Assembly: GCA_910577525.1 (NCBI GenBank)
Contig: CAJTLI010000006.1
Coordinates: 1 to 61,524 of the forward strand
Length of the DNA: 61,524 nt
Direction: 5' to 3'
From: an uncultured Oscillospiraceae bacterium
GTDB taxonomy: Bacteria; Bacillota; Clostridia; Oscillospirales; Oscillospiraceae
Part shown: in pieces, positions 1-8,581 of the stretch
Layout of the letters: the number at the start of each line of letters is the position of its first letter
Position numbering within the stretch: the first letter of the stretch is position 1
The notes under the pieces: model-generated
Told to the model about the DNA's origin: nothing
Database searches by the model: none
The model's input: the letters and a program-made list of their open reading frames with translations, nothing else
Position numbers and translations under genes: made by a program

Positions 1-218
1 AAGCTCTCGGTCCATTCTGGCAGCTTGCCTCAGACCAAACGCGATATCCGCCATAAAACAGCTTCTTTTATGCGATCCTTACAACATTGCCCTGATAAGG
101 TCTCCGCTTTCTTTCAACATAGCCAGATTTCCTATGTTCTAATTCGGGAGTAATAGCTTATTTTGAACTTGATATAAGTTCACACTTTTGTTGTCCGAAT
201 TGGCCTGTCGAATTCCCC
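1..218. other. left-edge region without a recognisable gene
   Basis: This stretch is visibly more AT-rich than the rest of the window. I see no convincing gene. A short minus-strand reading frame runs off the left edge from an ATG at position 54, but it has only 18 codons in view and a poor ribosome binding site. A small inverted repeat (GAACTT/AAGTTC) lies at 163-179. It may be the end of a neighbouring gene's upstream region. Confidence 0.4.
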
Positions 219-247
219 TTGACACGGGGCGGAACTTCCCTTAAAAT
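219..247 (+). promoter_or_regulatory. sigma-A type promoter of the ECF gene
   Basis: TTGACA at 219-224, a 17-base spacer and TAAAAT at 242-247. Transcription would start near 254, about 155 bases before the ATG at 409, leaving a long leader. Confidence 0.75.
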
Positions 248-253
248 AGGAAA

Positions 254-336
254 GTACCGGTTGGCGCGAAGCCGGCCGCGGGATGCTGAAGCATTCTCTT
301 GACCCTTTTCCCCGCGCGGCGGATATGCGTACCATG
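254..336 (+). promoter_or_regulatory. structured 5' leader, possible riboswitch aptamer
   Basis: The leader can fold into a GGC/GCC hairpin near 263-273 and a longer arm in which GCCGCG (275-280) pairs with CGCGGC (315-320) around a small ATGC/GCAT hairpin. It is followed directly by a strong intrinsic terminator placed before the ribosome binding site. That arrangement is typical of transcription attenuation by a riboswitch. I do not recognise the class: the conserved motifs of TPP, THF, FMN, cobalamin, preQ1-I and fluoride riboswitches are not visible. Confidence 0.45.
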
Positions 337-377
337 AAGGCGCGCGTTTTCTCACAGAGAAAACGCGCGCCTTTTTT
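337..377 (+). terminator. leader terminator (attenuator) of the ECF gene
   Basis: A perfect 15-base-pair stem (339-353 with 357-371), a 3-base loop and six T residues at 372-377. It lies between the promoter at 219-247 and the start codon at 409, so it must be bypassed for the gene to be expressed. Confidence 0.85.
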
Positions 378-408
378 CGTTCGCCGGATTAAAACAGGAG
401 GAAATCTT

Positions 409-969
409 ATGTCATCTGTCAAAAAAACCTGTATCTGCGCCTTTTGCACGGCGCTGTGCTGTGTGCTGCCCATGGCGTTCCACGCCCTGGCGCTGGGCCC
501 GGCCTTCTCCCCCATGCACCTGCCCATCCTGTTGTGCGGGCTGGTGTGCGGATGGCCCTACGGGGCCTTCTGCGGCGTGGCGGGGCCTGTGCTCTCCAGC
601 TGCTTTTCCGGGATGCCCGCCGCCGCCCAGCTCATCTATATGGTCCCCGAGCTGTGCGCCTACGGCCTGTTCACAGGGCTCCTGATGAACTGCATCCGCA
701 CCGGAAGGACGCTGCCCGACCTCTACCTGTCCCTGACCGCCGCCATGGTGCTTGGCCGGGTGGCGGGGGGCGCGGCCAGGGCGCTGTTCTACCTGTCCCA
801 CGCGGAGAGCTATTCCATCGCCCTGTGGGCGGGGGCCTACTTTGTGCAGACGGCGCCCGGCGCGGTGCTCCAGATCGCCGCCATTCCGCCCCTCGTGCTG
901 CTCCTGACCCGGGCCGGGCTGATTCCGGCCCACTATGGAAAGCCTGCGTTTCAGGAGCCGGGCGGCTGA
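409..969 (+). CDS. ECF-type transporter S component, substrate unknown
   Basis: A 186-residue hydrophobic protein with about five to six membrane segments, of the kind that binds a vitamin or other micronutrient for an energy-coupling factor transporter. The pattern of a short N-terminus, a small-residue-rich first helices region and a loop with LSSCFSGMP followed by a helix with PELCAYGL matches the general ECF S-component family as I know it. The start at 409 is set by AGGAGG eight bases upstream; the frame is open further upstream but that would enter the terminator. No ECF energizing module genes are nearby, so it would rely on a shared module encoded elsewhere. Expression is probably controlled by the leader at 254-377. 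Confidence 0.75.
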   Translation: MSSVKKTCICAFCTALCCVLPMAFHALALGPAFSPMHLPILLCGLVCGWPYGAFCGVAGPVLSSCFSGMPAAAQLIYMVPELCAYGLFTGLLMNCIRTGRTLPDLYLSLTAAMVLGRVAGGAARALFYLSHAESYSIALWAGAYFVQTAPGAVLQIAAIPPLVLLLTRAGLIPAHYGKPAFQEPGG

Positions 970-979
970 GCGCCTCCCC

Positions 980-1903
980 TCAGCGCACCGGGTCCCCGCC
1001 TCCAGAGCGCCGCGACAGCTTCAGCCGGAGGAGCTTCCCGTAAACCCAGTAAAGGTTGAACCGGACGGCGCGGCGGTACTTCTGCGCCAGTCCCTTCCGC
1101 CGCTGCACCTTCCACAGCCGGATTCTGGCCGCGGCCTCCGAGCCCTTCGCAATGCCGCATATGCGGGCGATATCGTCGGCCAGAGCCTCAAAGCGCTTCA
1201 CCCGCAGGGCCTCCTCGGCCTCTGTCATGGCCCTTCTGGAGTGGCTGTCCCCCCGCACATGGACCAGATACAGCTTTTGGGGGATGGTGGGGCAGGGGTG
1301 GCGGTACAGGTAGGGGAGCAGCATCTGAAAATTCTGCCCCACCTCATATTCGGGAATCCGCTTTTCCGGGTATATCTGGAAGAACTCCCGGGTTTTCAGC
1401 ATGTAGCAGCCGCAGCAGACAAAGGTCCGGGCCTCCAGAACATCCCAGAACAGGTTTTCCCGGGTCAGATCCCCCAGGGACTCCCACTTCTCAAGGGGCT
1501 CGCCGGTCTCGTCGGAGACATACGCCATAAGGGAGCGCACACATTGGTACTCCGGGTGGCGCTCCAGAAAACGCACCCTGGTCTCGACGGAGGCCGGGTC
1601 CAGCTCGTCGTCCCCGTCGGGCCAGATCAGGTACTCCCCTTTTACCCGGCCCAGCCCCGCGTTGATGGCCGCCGAGGCGTTCCTGTGGGGGGACGAGATA
1701 ATTTCCAGGGAATAACCCCGGGCCTGAAACCGGGGTATGTACGCCTCGGCCACCCCCACGGTGCCGTCGGTGGAGCCGTCGTCCGACAGGATCATCTGTA
1801 GGCGGGGATAGGTCTGGTTCAGCACCGAGTCCAGCATCCGGGCGAGATAGCCCTCCCCGTTATAGACGGGGGTCAGCACGCTGACGAGTTTGTGTTCCGT
1901 CAT
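980..1903 (-). CDS. family 2 glycosyltransferase
   Basis: 307 residues with the GT-A fold N-terminus VSVLTPVYNGEGYLARML, the SDDGSTDGT nucleotide-binding turn, and a WPDGDDEL segment in the place of the DXD metal-binding motif. It should transfer a sugar from a nucleotide donor to the growing lipid-linked oligosaccharide on the cytoplasmic face. This is the last gene of the minus-strand exopolysaccharide operon. Its ATG overlaps the stop codon of the pyruvyl-transferase-like gene (ATGA), indicating translational coupling. The donor sugar cannot be read from the sequence. It converges with the ECF gene, 10 bases away, with no clear terminator between them. Confidence 0.9.
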   Translation of the reverse strand: MTEHKLVSVLTPVYNGEGYLARMLDSVLNQTYPRLQMILSDDGSTDGTVGVAEAYIPRFQARGYSLEIISSPHRNASAAINAGLGRVKGEYLIWPDGDDELDPASVETRVRFLERHPEYQCVRSLMAYVSDETGEPLEKWESLGDLTRENLFWDVLEARTFVCCGCYMLKTREFFQIYPEKRIPEYEVGQNFQMLLPYLYRHPCPTIPQKLYLVHVRGDSHSRRAMTEAEEALRVKRFEALADDIARICGIAKGSEAAARIRLWKVQRRKGLAQKYRRAVRFNLYWVYGKLLRLKLSRRSGGGDPVR

Positions 1904-3072
1904 GACATCAGACTCCGCAAAAGATATTCTTTGGACCGGTCCGTAATGGCCTGAAGGCTCTCGTCCACCGCGGCCCAGTCGGTTTCCGCGTCGATGTCCG
2001 GGTGATAATCCTCCCGGGCCATCCGGCCGGTGAGCCCCACGGTCTCCAGCAGGCTGTCGATCCGGGCCGGGACGGCCCTGTGGTTGCGGGTGCAGAAGGG
2101 CCGGTGAAACAGAAGGCAGAAGGCCAGGGCGTGGAAGGAGGAGCTGACAACATAGTCCGCCCCGTGAATATAGCCCAGGAACTGCCGCGGCCCGGCGGAA
2201 TACACAATTCGGGAGGGTACGGAGGGATAGGCCGTCTGGAACGCCATTGCCTGCCGTTTCTTTTTGTAGGATAATTCGACGAGCGCTAACTTTTTCTCCT
2301 CCGCCAGCTGATAGGCGGTCCTGCGCAGCTCCTCATTGTATTCGGTCTCATGGTACAGAATATAGCCGCGCTCCGAAGGGCGCTCCTCGATGGCGCTCCA
2401 CTGCTCCGGCCTGAGGAGAAAGACCGGGTCGGCCACATGGACCGCCTCCCGGTGAAAGCGCGTGCGAATGTATCCGGCGGCGCTCTTTTCCCGTATGGAG
2501 ATTTCGGACACGGAGTCCAGCAGCCGGGAGAATTCCTCCTCCGCCTCCGGGGGCAGCGCGGCGGTCCCAAAGCTGGCCGCGTAGGCGACGGTCTTTTTCA
2601 GCCGCGGGTGCTCAAAGGCGCCAAAATAGGCCGGCTGAAAGCCGAACGTGATCTCCGGATTCCAGATCTGGTCGCTCCCCACCACCAGCTGGACCATGTC
2701 CACCTTGGACAGGGCGGCCAGGCGGCGCATTGCCCAGCTCCCCTTGACCAGATATTGCTCGCGGAATTGGCCCATCGCCCGCTTTCCGGCCCACCAGGCC
2801 GGGCCGGTCCATAGATTCTTGAGAAAGTCGCGCACAGCTATTTTGATCTGCGTCCGCTTTGACATGCCCCTGAACGGCGCGTAGGGAAACAGCCAGTCAC
2901 GGCCCCGCAGGGCGGAGGGCGCGTAATTGACGGAAAAGGCGTCGATCCCCTGCTCCGTCAGCCAGGCCAGCAGGCCGTAGGCCTGGAGCAGCGCGCCGAA
3001 GTTGTCCGCCCACTGGAAGGTCAGAAGGCCCACCCTGCCGGCTGACTTCAGCTTTTCCGGCTCATTCGGCAT
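1900..3072 (-). CDS. polysaccharide pyruvyl transferase family protein
   Basis: 390 residues. The N-terminus VGLLTFQWADNFGALLQAYGL and the internal VVGSDQIWNPE are hallmarks of the polysaccharide pyruvyl transferase (CsaB/WcaK-like) family, which adds ketal pyruvate from phosphoenolpyruvate to sugars, making the polymer acidic. Toward the C-terminus, SSSFHALAFCLLF is the second conserved block (S.FH). It overlaps the FrhB-like gene by 11 bases at its start and the downstream glycosyltransferase by 4 bases. Some family members act on other substrates, so the pyruvylation itself is inferred from family and from the polysaccharide operon. Confidence 0.85.
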   Translation of the reverse strand: MPNEPEKLKSAGRVGLLTFQWADNFGALLQAYGLLAWLTEQGIDAFSVNYAPSALRGRDWLFPYAPFRGMSKRTQIKIAVRDFLKNLWTGPAWWAGKRAMGQFREQYLVKGSWAMRRLAALSKVDMVQLVVGSDQIWNPEITFGFQPAYFGAFEHPRLKKTVAYAASFGTAALPPEAEEEFSRLLDSVSEISIREKSAAGYIRTRFHREAVHVADPVFLLRPEQWSAIEERPSERGYILYHETEYNEELRRTAYQLAEEKKLALVELSYKKKRQAMAFQTAYPSVPSRIVYSAGPRQFLGYIHGADYVVSSSFHALAFCLLFHRPFCTRNHRAVPARIDSLLETVGLTGRMAREDYHPDIDAETDWAAVDESLQAITDRSKEYLLRSLMS

Positions 3073-4171
3073 ACAAAAACCTCCTGACTTTGTGGTGTTG
3101 AAACAGCTTTAGAAACAGGCCGAAGGGAAGGGCGCGGTACAGGGCGAAAAACCGCCCGCGTTTGGAGGCCGGCTGGGTGGGCGACAGCAGCCGGGGCTGG
3201 AGGACGTCCTCCTTTTGACACTCCCCCCAGCGCAGACGGCCGCATACCCGGTCCCACAGCGCCTGCCCCCGCTCCGAGTGGACGATGACCAGGGAGGTTC
3301 CCATCCCGTCGTTCCACTCCGGAAAGACCTTTTCCACCCCCCAGAAGTCCCCGATGGTCAGGTCTGAATTGCGCTCCACCGTGGTAAAGGGACAGCTGTG
3401 GCAGGACGGCCGGTGCATGAGGTTGGAAAAATACATGGCGGAAAACAGGTCGGCCAGGTAGTCCTTCACGTACTCCTGCCCTCCGGCGGTATAGCTGACG
3501 GTGTGGCCGTCGTTGCCCTTTCTCTTGTCGCGGAAGTGGAAGGCTGTCAGCCGCCCGCAGTGTTTTTTCTCCAGATGGGACACGTAGCGCTCCCAGACCC
3601 CCGGGGAGGGAACGCCGTAGCAGATCAGGTCCGCCAAAACAAGGCCGGGGGCTTTCTCCGGGCAGAACCGCCGGAGGGCCTCGGTCTGGCAGGGGGTCCC
3701 CACAAACAGGACCTGCCTCCCCTCCGCCAGGTCCTGCCGGACCCGGCGGAAGATCCCGGCGGTGCTGCTCTGGACGTATTTGGTCTGGAGCAGGGGCTCC
3801 AACTCCTCCCGGCCGGCCGCCCTCCGGTGGGCGACGCGCATGGCGCCGTCAAAGGCCGCGCCGTAAACCGCGCCGCCGCCCTCCAGCACCTGCTCCGCCA
3901 GGATGGGGAACATGGCCCCGGAGGTGCTGACGCCCCGCAGCGCCGGGTCCTTGGCCTGGGCGGCGAAATACCGGCGGGACCGCTTTTCCGATTTGCCGCC
4001 GGACAGGGGGCAGACCGCCGCGCACTGTCCGCAGTCCACGCACAGCTCCTGCCGGATCTCCGGATACCAAAAGCCCTCCCGGTCCGCCCGGGCGGAAATC
4101 GCGCCCTTCGGACAGATATCGGCGCAGGCCATACAGCCGCAGCACTGGTTTTTTTCCGCAAATAATTCCAT
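3062..4171 (-). CDS. FrhB-like iron-sulfur oxidoreductase (coenzyme F420 hydrogenase/dehydrogenase beta family)
   Basis: 369 residues. The N-terminus carries two ferredoxin-type clusters: CCGCMACADICP and CVDCGQCAAVCP, each with the CxxCxxCxxxCP spacing for a 4Fe-4S cluster. The middle has a GTPCQTEALRRF segment and a further cysteine group around MHRPSCHSCPF, as in the C-terminal domain of the FrhB family. The true substrate of such proteins in polysaccharide operons is not established; this organism type is not expected to make F420. The gene overlaps the pyruvyl-transferase-family gene by 11 bases, so the two are probably a functional pair. GGGAGGTG precedes the ATG. Confidence 0.85.
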   Translation of the reverse strand: MELFAEKNQCCGCMACADICPKGAISARADREGFWYPEIRQELCVDCGQCAAVCPLSGGKSEKRSRRYFAAQAKDPALRGVSTSGAMFPILAEQVLEGGGAVYGAAFDGAMRVAHRRAAGREELEPLLQTKYVQSSTAGIFRRVRQDLAEGRQVLFVGTPCQTEALRRFCPEKAPGLVLADLICYGVPSPGVWERYVSHLEKKHCGRLTAFHFRDKRKGNDGHTVSYTAGGQEYVKDYLADLFSAMYFSNLMHRPSCHSCPFTTVERNSDLTIGDFWGVEKVFPEWNDGMGTSLVIVHSERGQALWDRVCGRLRWGECQKEDVLQPRLLSPTQPASKRGRFFALYRALPFGLFLKLFQHHKVRRFLYAE

Positions 4172-4195
4172 TGGGCACCTCCCTGAAACGTACCG

Positions 4196-5197
4196 TCAAT
4201 TGGGCTCGCGCCCGCGGAGCTTTCGATAGCAGGACCGCAGCCGGCAGTAGAGGGAGGGGAACAGCATGTACAAAAAGCACTTGGGGAAAAAGAAGGTCCG
4301 GCCTGTAATCTGCCTGATCTCGGCCACTTCCTCCGACATGTGCCGCTTTACCTCTTGGGGGCTGGCGCCGGACTGCTCATAAAAGGCTTTTGTGTGTGCC
4401 AGTATCTCAAGCGCCGTATCCCGGATATATGACGGATTGCCGTAGCCCTGGAGATATTTCAGCCGTTCCGTCAAGGCCCAAATGGCGTCTTTGCGGACCT
4501 GCCTTACGCCATTGTGCCGCATGGTGCTGGTTTGGGTCTGAACGTAATAATACAAGGTTTGGTCAACGCTGTAAATCCGCGCCACCCGATCATAAATCTG
4601 GTGAACCATATATTCATCCTCGCAGACCCGCCCAACCGGAAGCCTCAGATCCTGAAATAGTTCCGCCCGGTACAGCTTGCAGGGAAGAATCAAAAAGCGC
4701 ACCCGGTTTAGCCTGCTTCGGGAAGCTGTTCTGCACACGACATTGTAAACCTGTTCCCGGCTCATAGTCTGTCCGGAGACCGCCTCCGAGGGGGTGGCGG
4801 GGCCCAGCTTGGCCTCCGCCTCGGCGATTTTGACATAATCGCAGACGGCGATGGGCGCCTCATGCGCCAGCATACGGTCCAGAAGGAGCTCCACCATCGC
4901 CGGGTCAATGTAGTCGTCCGAGTCCACGAACATGAGATATTCTCCGGTCATGTGGTCCAGGCCCAGGTTCCGCGCGGCGGACTGCCCCTGGTTCTCCTGA
5001 CTGAACAGCTGGATTCTGGGGTCCTGAGCCATAAACTGACGGCAGACCGCCTCGCTGCTGTCGGTGCTCCCGTCGTTAATCAGGAGAATTTCCAGGTTGC
5101 GGTAGGTCTGATTGACAATGGAGGTCAGGCACAGGCTCAGATATTTCTCTGTGTTGTAGACCGGAACGATAATTGATACAAGCGGTTGATGTTCCAT
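4196..5197 (-). CDS. family 2 glycosyltransferase
   Basis: 333 residues with VSIIVPVYNTEKYL at the N-terminus, INDGSTDSS, and the metal-binding motif region FVDSDDYIDP, all diagnostic of GT2 enzymes of the capsule/exopolysaccharide type. A short hydrophobic segment near the C-terminus (FFFPKCFLYMLFPSLYC) may associate it with the membrane. A good ribosome binding site (AAAGGAG) lies before the ATG. It sits between the flippase gene and the FrhB-like gene in the minus-strand operon. Acceptor and donor sugars are unknown. Confidence 0.9.
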   Translation of the reverse strand: MEHQPLVSIIVPVYNTEKYLSLCLTSIVNQTYRNLEILLINDGSTDSSEAVCRQFMAQDPRIQLFSQENQGQSAARNLGLDHMTGEYLMFVDSDDYIDPAMVELLLDRMLAHEAPIAVCDYVKIAEAEAKLGPATPSEAVSGQTMSREQVYNVVCRTASRSRLNRVRFLILPCKLYRAELFQDLRLPVGRVCEDEYMVHQIYDRVARIYSVDQTLYYYVQTQTSTMRHNGVRQVRKDAIWALTERLKYLQGYGNPSYIRDTALEILAHTKAFYEQSGASPQEVKRHMSEEVAEIRQITGRTFFFPKCFLYMLFPSLYCRLRSCYRKLRGREPN

Positions 5198-5210
5198 ATC
5201 GCTGCTCCTT

Positions 5211-6722
5211 TCACATCAGGTACTGCCGGATCAGATCGATAAAATAGTGGAATTCTTCCCGCCGGAAGTAGACGGCCAGATAGGTGAGGTTTCCCGCCAA
5301 GGCGCAGATTGCCATCTTGCCCAAAAAGGGCAGCAGGCCAGATTGTGGCAGCAGGGAGCAGAGATACCAGGCCAGCGCGGCGGTCAAGAGCGTAACCAGC
5401 GTATTGAACGCGTATTGCTGGAAATAGGACCTTACGGGCAGGTGGAACCCGTGCTTGTACAGTATGACAGGCTCCACCCAGAAGCAGGTGGTCATGGTGC
5501 TGATCAGGGTGCCCGCCAGAATGCCCGCCACGCCGAAGGGGATTGCCAGGATGATGGAGGTGGCCAGATTCACCAAGCTCTCCGCCACAGGTTTAAAGCG
5601 CTCCTGCCAATATAGCCCATAGGCGGTGCGGAAGGTCAGCACGGTCTTTCGCATTCCGGTGGCGTAAAAATTCAGGGCGATGAGCCACACAATATTCTGG
5701 CTGAGCTGGTAATCCGCCCCGAGCCAGAGGGAGATAAAGGGGTTGAGCAGAACCGCCAGGGAGACGGCGGAGAACCCGTACAGCCAGCTGAAAAAGAGGT
5801 CAATCCGCCGGAATACGGGCAGGACCTCTTCCGGGGGCTTTTCCGCGCTCAAGTTGCCCACGCCGGCGGTCAGCGCCTTGAACAGCTGCTCATAGATGGA
5901 TTTCAAGCCGCTTGTCACCATGGTGTAGTTGGAATACAGGCCCACGGCCGCCGCGCCCACAAAGGCGGACATCAGCAGGTTGTCCGTGCCAAATACGACG
6001 AACCAGCTCAGACGGTGCAGAATCAGCGCCTTCGCGTTTTGAGAGATGCTCTTCCTGACCTCCGGGTCCAGTTCCTTGGGTGGGATCGTTTTCAAATAGG
6101 GATAGAGGCGGTCCGCCTTCCGGGAGACAATGATATTTCCCGCCAGACCCGCGGCGGTCTGGAATCCCAGATAGACAAAATAATTCCGGGTCCACAGCAG
6201 CAGTGAAATTTGGACAATAGCGGTTGCCAATTGCTGCCAGCCGTAGTAGGCCGTGAGAACGTACCGCTTCTGGTCGGCGGCAATCAGGGAGTGCTTGTAG
6301 GAGTAGAAATAGGACAGCGCGGAATTCAGCACATAGATCAGGTAGATCAGATAGATATGGGGAATATCCGGCATGTCCCGAATGAGCAGCGGCAAAAACG
6401 GGGCCAGGGCCCCGCCCAAAAGCATGGTCAATATGCCCATGATCCGGTAGGCCCGGCGGTACAGCGCCATCAGGGAGGCCACCCGCTCCTGATCGCCCTC
6501 CGCCAGCGGCTTATAGAGGCTGTAGGTGATGGCGCTGCCAATGCCCATCTCAGACAGGGACAGCATGGACAAAATATTGGAAAAAATCCCGTTCAGGCCC
6601 AGATATTCCGTGGTCAGCACCATCAAAAACAGTTTTCTGGAGACAAAGTTTATGATGACCGACAGCGCCTGAAACGCAAAGGCGGATTTAATGTTTTTCA
6701 GAAAGTTTTCAGTCCGGGACAT
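5211..6722 (-). CDS. oligosaccharide flippase (Wzx/RfbX-like, MOP superfamily)
   Basis: 503 residues with about twelve to fourteen hydrophobic segments spread over the whole length. The N-terminal region FAFQALSVIINFVSRKLFLMVL and the following LGLNGIFSNILSMLSLSEMGIGSAITYSLY are typical of flippases that move undecaprenyl-linked repeat units across the membrane. It is the only candidate flippase in the operon, which together with the polymerase at 8582-9715 argues for a Wzx/Wzy-type assembly route. Its start overlaps the end of the upstream glycosyltransferase gene by 14 bases. Confidence 0.9.
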   Translation of the reverse strand: MSRTENFLKNIKSAFAFQALSVIINFVSRKLFLMVLTTEYLGLNGIFSNILSMLSLSEMGIGSAITYSLYKPLAEGDQERVASLMALYRRAYRIMGILTMLLGGALAPFLPLLIRDMPDIPHIYLIYLIYVLNSALSYFYSYKHSLIAADQKRYVLTAYYGWQQLATAIVQISLLLWTRNYFVYLGFQTAAGLAGNIIVSRKADRLYPYLKTIPPKELDPEVRKSISQNAKALILHRLSWFVVFGTDNLLMSAFVGAAAVGLYSNYTMVTSGLKSIYEQLFKALTAGVGNLSAEKPPEEVLPVFRRIDLFFSWLYGFSAVSLAVLLNPFISLWLGADYQLSQNIVWLIALNFYATGMRKTVLTFRTAYGLYWQERFKPVAESLVNLATSIILAIPFGVAGILAGTLISTMTTCFWVEPVILYKHGFHLPVRSYFQQYAFNTLVTLLTAALAWYLCSLLPQSGLLPFLGKMAICALAGNLTYLAVYFRREEFHYFIDLIRQYLM

Positions 6723-7707
6723 AGCATCCTCGCTCTCGCTTGGTCATCATCCAAATCCTCCAAAGCCACAGCGCCAAGCTGAGGTTGACACGGCATACGG
6801 CTGCCTTTACTCTGCTTTTTACTCCGGTTGAATACCGGAACATCCACTTTTTTTCCGCAAGCTGTCTCTTCACGATGTTCCGGTCCGCATCGCCGATATA
6901 ATCCACGATGCCAAATACAGCCCAGTAGCAGTTAGAAAAGTTGTTCAGCAGCATTTTTTTCAGTTCCGGGGAAATATCCTGGCGGCGGCAGACCTCCTGA
7001 ATGTTTTTCTCGCCGGCCTCAAGGAGATTGGAGAGGCGGCGGGCGTTGGGCGCGTTGGTAGTTGACCTTGGCCGGTGCTGCCGGTAGACATAAGTGATGT
7101 CTGAGATCACACACACGCGCCGGGCGGGGAGGAGAACGCGGTAGATCAGTTCTGTATCCTCATAAACGATTCCCTCCCGGAAGCGGAAGCCAAACTCCCG
7201 CCAATAGGCGGTCCGGATGGCGTAGGGCCAGGGATACCACGGGTACGCAGGGTTTTCCCTGAGCACGTCAGTCAAGTACTCCGCCCCATTGGCGTAATTG
7301 CCCGCCAGCCCTGCCTGGGGGCCCGCCGGTTGGCCGGACGCCTGCCCGGCAATGGTCCAGTTGAACGCGACAAGATCGCATCCGTCCGCCCGTTCGCTGA
7401 TCCGCCGCAGACAGTGAATATCAAAATAAAAGTCATCGCTGTCCACGAAGAGCAGGTATTCGCCCCGCGCCCGTTTCAGCCCTTCGTTCCGCGCCGAAGA
7501 CTGCCCCTTATTCTCTTGATGGATCACCTGAAACGCCGGGTGCCGGCGCGCGTATTGGTCGCACAGGGCGCCGGAGGAATCGGCGGAGCCGTCGTCAATC
7601 AAAATGACCTCGTAGTCGGTAAATGTCTGTGATAAAATGCTTTCTACGCATTCGGGGAGATATTCCTCCACATCATAGACCGGAATAATGATGCTGAACT
7701 TCACCAA
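6709..7707 (-). CDS. family 2 glycosyltransferase
   Basis: 332 residues with FSIIIPVYDVEEYLPECV, LIDDGSADSSG and FVDSDDFYFD, the standard GT2 blocks. The start is unusual: the frame opens with TTG at 7707 followed immediately by GTG at 7704, and GGGGAGG lies six to nine bases upstream, so either of these non-ATG codons could initiate. The C-terminal 30 residues are rich in hydrophobic and basic residues (LSLALWLWRIWMMTKRER), suggesting a peripheral membrane contact. Part of the exopolysaccharide operon; the specificity is unknown. Confidence 0.88.
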   Translation of the reverse strand: MVKFSIIIPVYDVEEYLPECVESILSQTFTDYEVILIDDGSADSSGALCDQYARRHPAFQVIHQENKGQSSARNEGLKRARGEYLLFVDSDDFYFDIHCLRRISERADGCDLVAFNWTIAGQASGQPAGPQAGLAGNYANGAEYLTDVLRENPAYPWYPWPYAIRTAYWREFGFRFREGIVYEDTELIYRVLLPARRVCVISDITYVYRQHRPRSTTNAPNARRLSNLLEAGEKNIQEVCRRQDISPELKKMLLNNFSNCYWAVFGIVDYIGDADRNIVKRQLAEKKWMFRYSTGVKSRVKAAVCRVNLSLALWLWRIWMMTKRERGCYVPD

Positions 7708-7761
7708 TGCCTACCTCCCCGGCCGTCTTGATTTCCGCCATCGGACATTCTGAGCCGCCAA

Positions 7762-8556
7762 TTACGCCAATTTACTGCGTATCTTCTCCGCTGCCAGCCG
7801 CACCATCGCCGCAAACCCCATCTGCCTTGTCTTTGACGCCGCCCATACAAAGGGCCAGACCAGAATGTCCATCCGTCCAAGTCTGAGCCTCAGCCGGTTC
7901 CGCTTGGCCTGAAGCGCCCGCTCCTCGTCGACCAGCCAGGAGCCCACATAATGATGGATGGAATAGGTCCGGTCTGTCACGGTGATAACCCCTGTTTTGC
8001 ACGACTTTGCGCAAAAATACTCCGTCGGATAGACCGCCGCGCCGCAGACCAGCTGCTCCTTGTTCCTCCTGCTCAGTCCGTTTTTTCGGAAAATGGGGGC
8101 TTGCAGGGCAGGCGCCGCCATCCGGTTCAGGCTTCCGTCCGGATTTCGAAAGTGCCGCCCCTTGTAATCGTCCAGCAGAAGTTTAATCAGGGGGTGTCCC
8201 TTTTCCGCCCCGAAGCCCAGGCCCAAGGCGACAATTCCGCCGCTTTCCAGCCCCATAAACGCCTGGTTTTCCAGCAGAGCGTCGAAGGATTTTACTGCCT
8301 CCACATCGGTGTCAAAATAGATCCCACCCTGTTCATAGATAATTTGCAGCCTGGCGATATCCGGAACAAATCCCCACGCCTTTTCCTCGTATGCCTCCCG
8401 CATATAATCCATGGCAGATACGTCGAAATTTGTTTCGTTCCACTCCCTGATCTCGTAGTCAGGGCAGTACTTTTTCCAGCTGGCGATGCACCGCTGGGCC
8501 AATTCTGGCAGAGGCGCTCCCCCGAACCAGCAGTAATGAATTGTTTTCGGTATCAT
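7762..8556 (-). CDS. glycosyltransferase with DXD sugar-binding motif (capsular polysaccharide synthesis type)
   Basis: 264 residues from the ATG at 8556, beginning MIPKTIHYCWFGG, the exact N-terminus of the family of GT32-like transferases. The DXD motif is in GGIYFDTDVEAVKSFD, and WEWN-like REWNETNFDV is also characteristic. An alternative ATG at 8580, one base after the polymerase stop codon, would add eight residues and give translational coupling; I prefer 8556 because family members usually begin there, but neither has a strong ribosome binding site. Role: addition of one sugar to the lipid-linked repeat unit. Confidence 0.85.
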   Translation of the reverse strand: MIPKTIHYCWFGGAPLPELAQRCIASWKKYCPDYEIREWNETNFDVSAMDYMREAYEEKAWGFVPDIARLQIIYEQGGIYFDTDVEAVKSFDALLENQAFMGLESGGIVALGLGFGAEKGHPLIKLLLDDYKGRHFRNPDGSLNRMAAPALQAPIFRKNGLSRRNKEQLVCGAAVYPTEYFCAKSCKTGVITVTDRTYSIHHYVGSWLVDEERALQAKRNRLRLRLGRMDILVWPFVWAASKTRQMGFAAMVRLAAEKIRSKLA

Positions 8557-8581
8557 GTTCCCAACATCAATCCTTTGCATA

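Noticed and set aside
1..54. Minus-strand start of a gene running off the left edge
   Set aside because: Too short to judge, with a poor ribosome binding site and no recognisable motif.
3062..4171. True coenzyme F420 hydrogenase subunit
   Set aside because: No partner subunits and no F420 biosynthesis genes in view; the polysaccharide operon setting points to a paralogue with another role.
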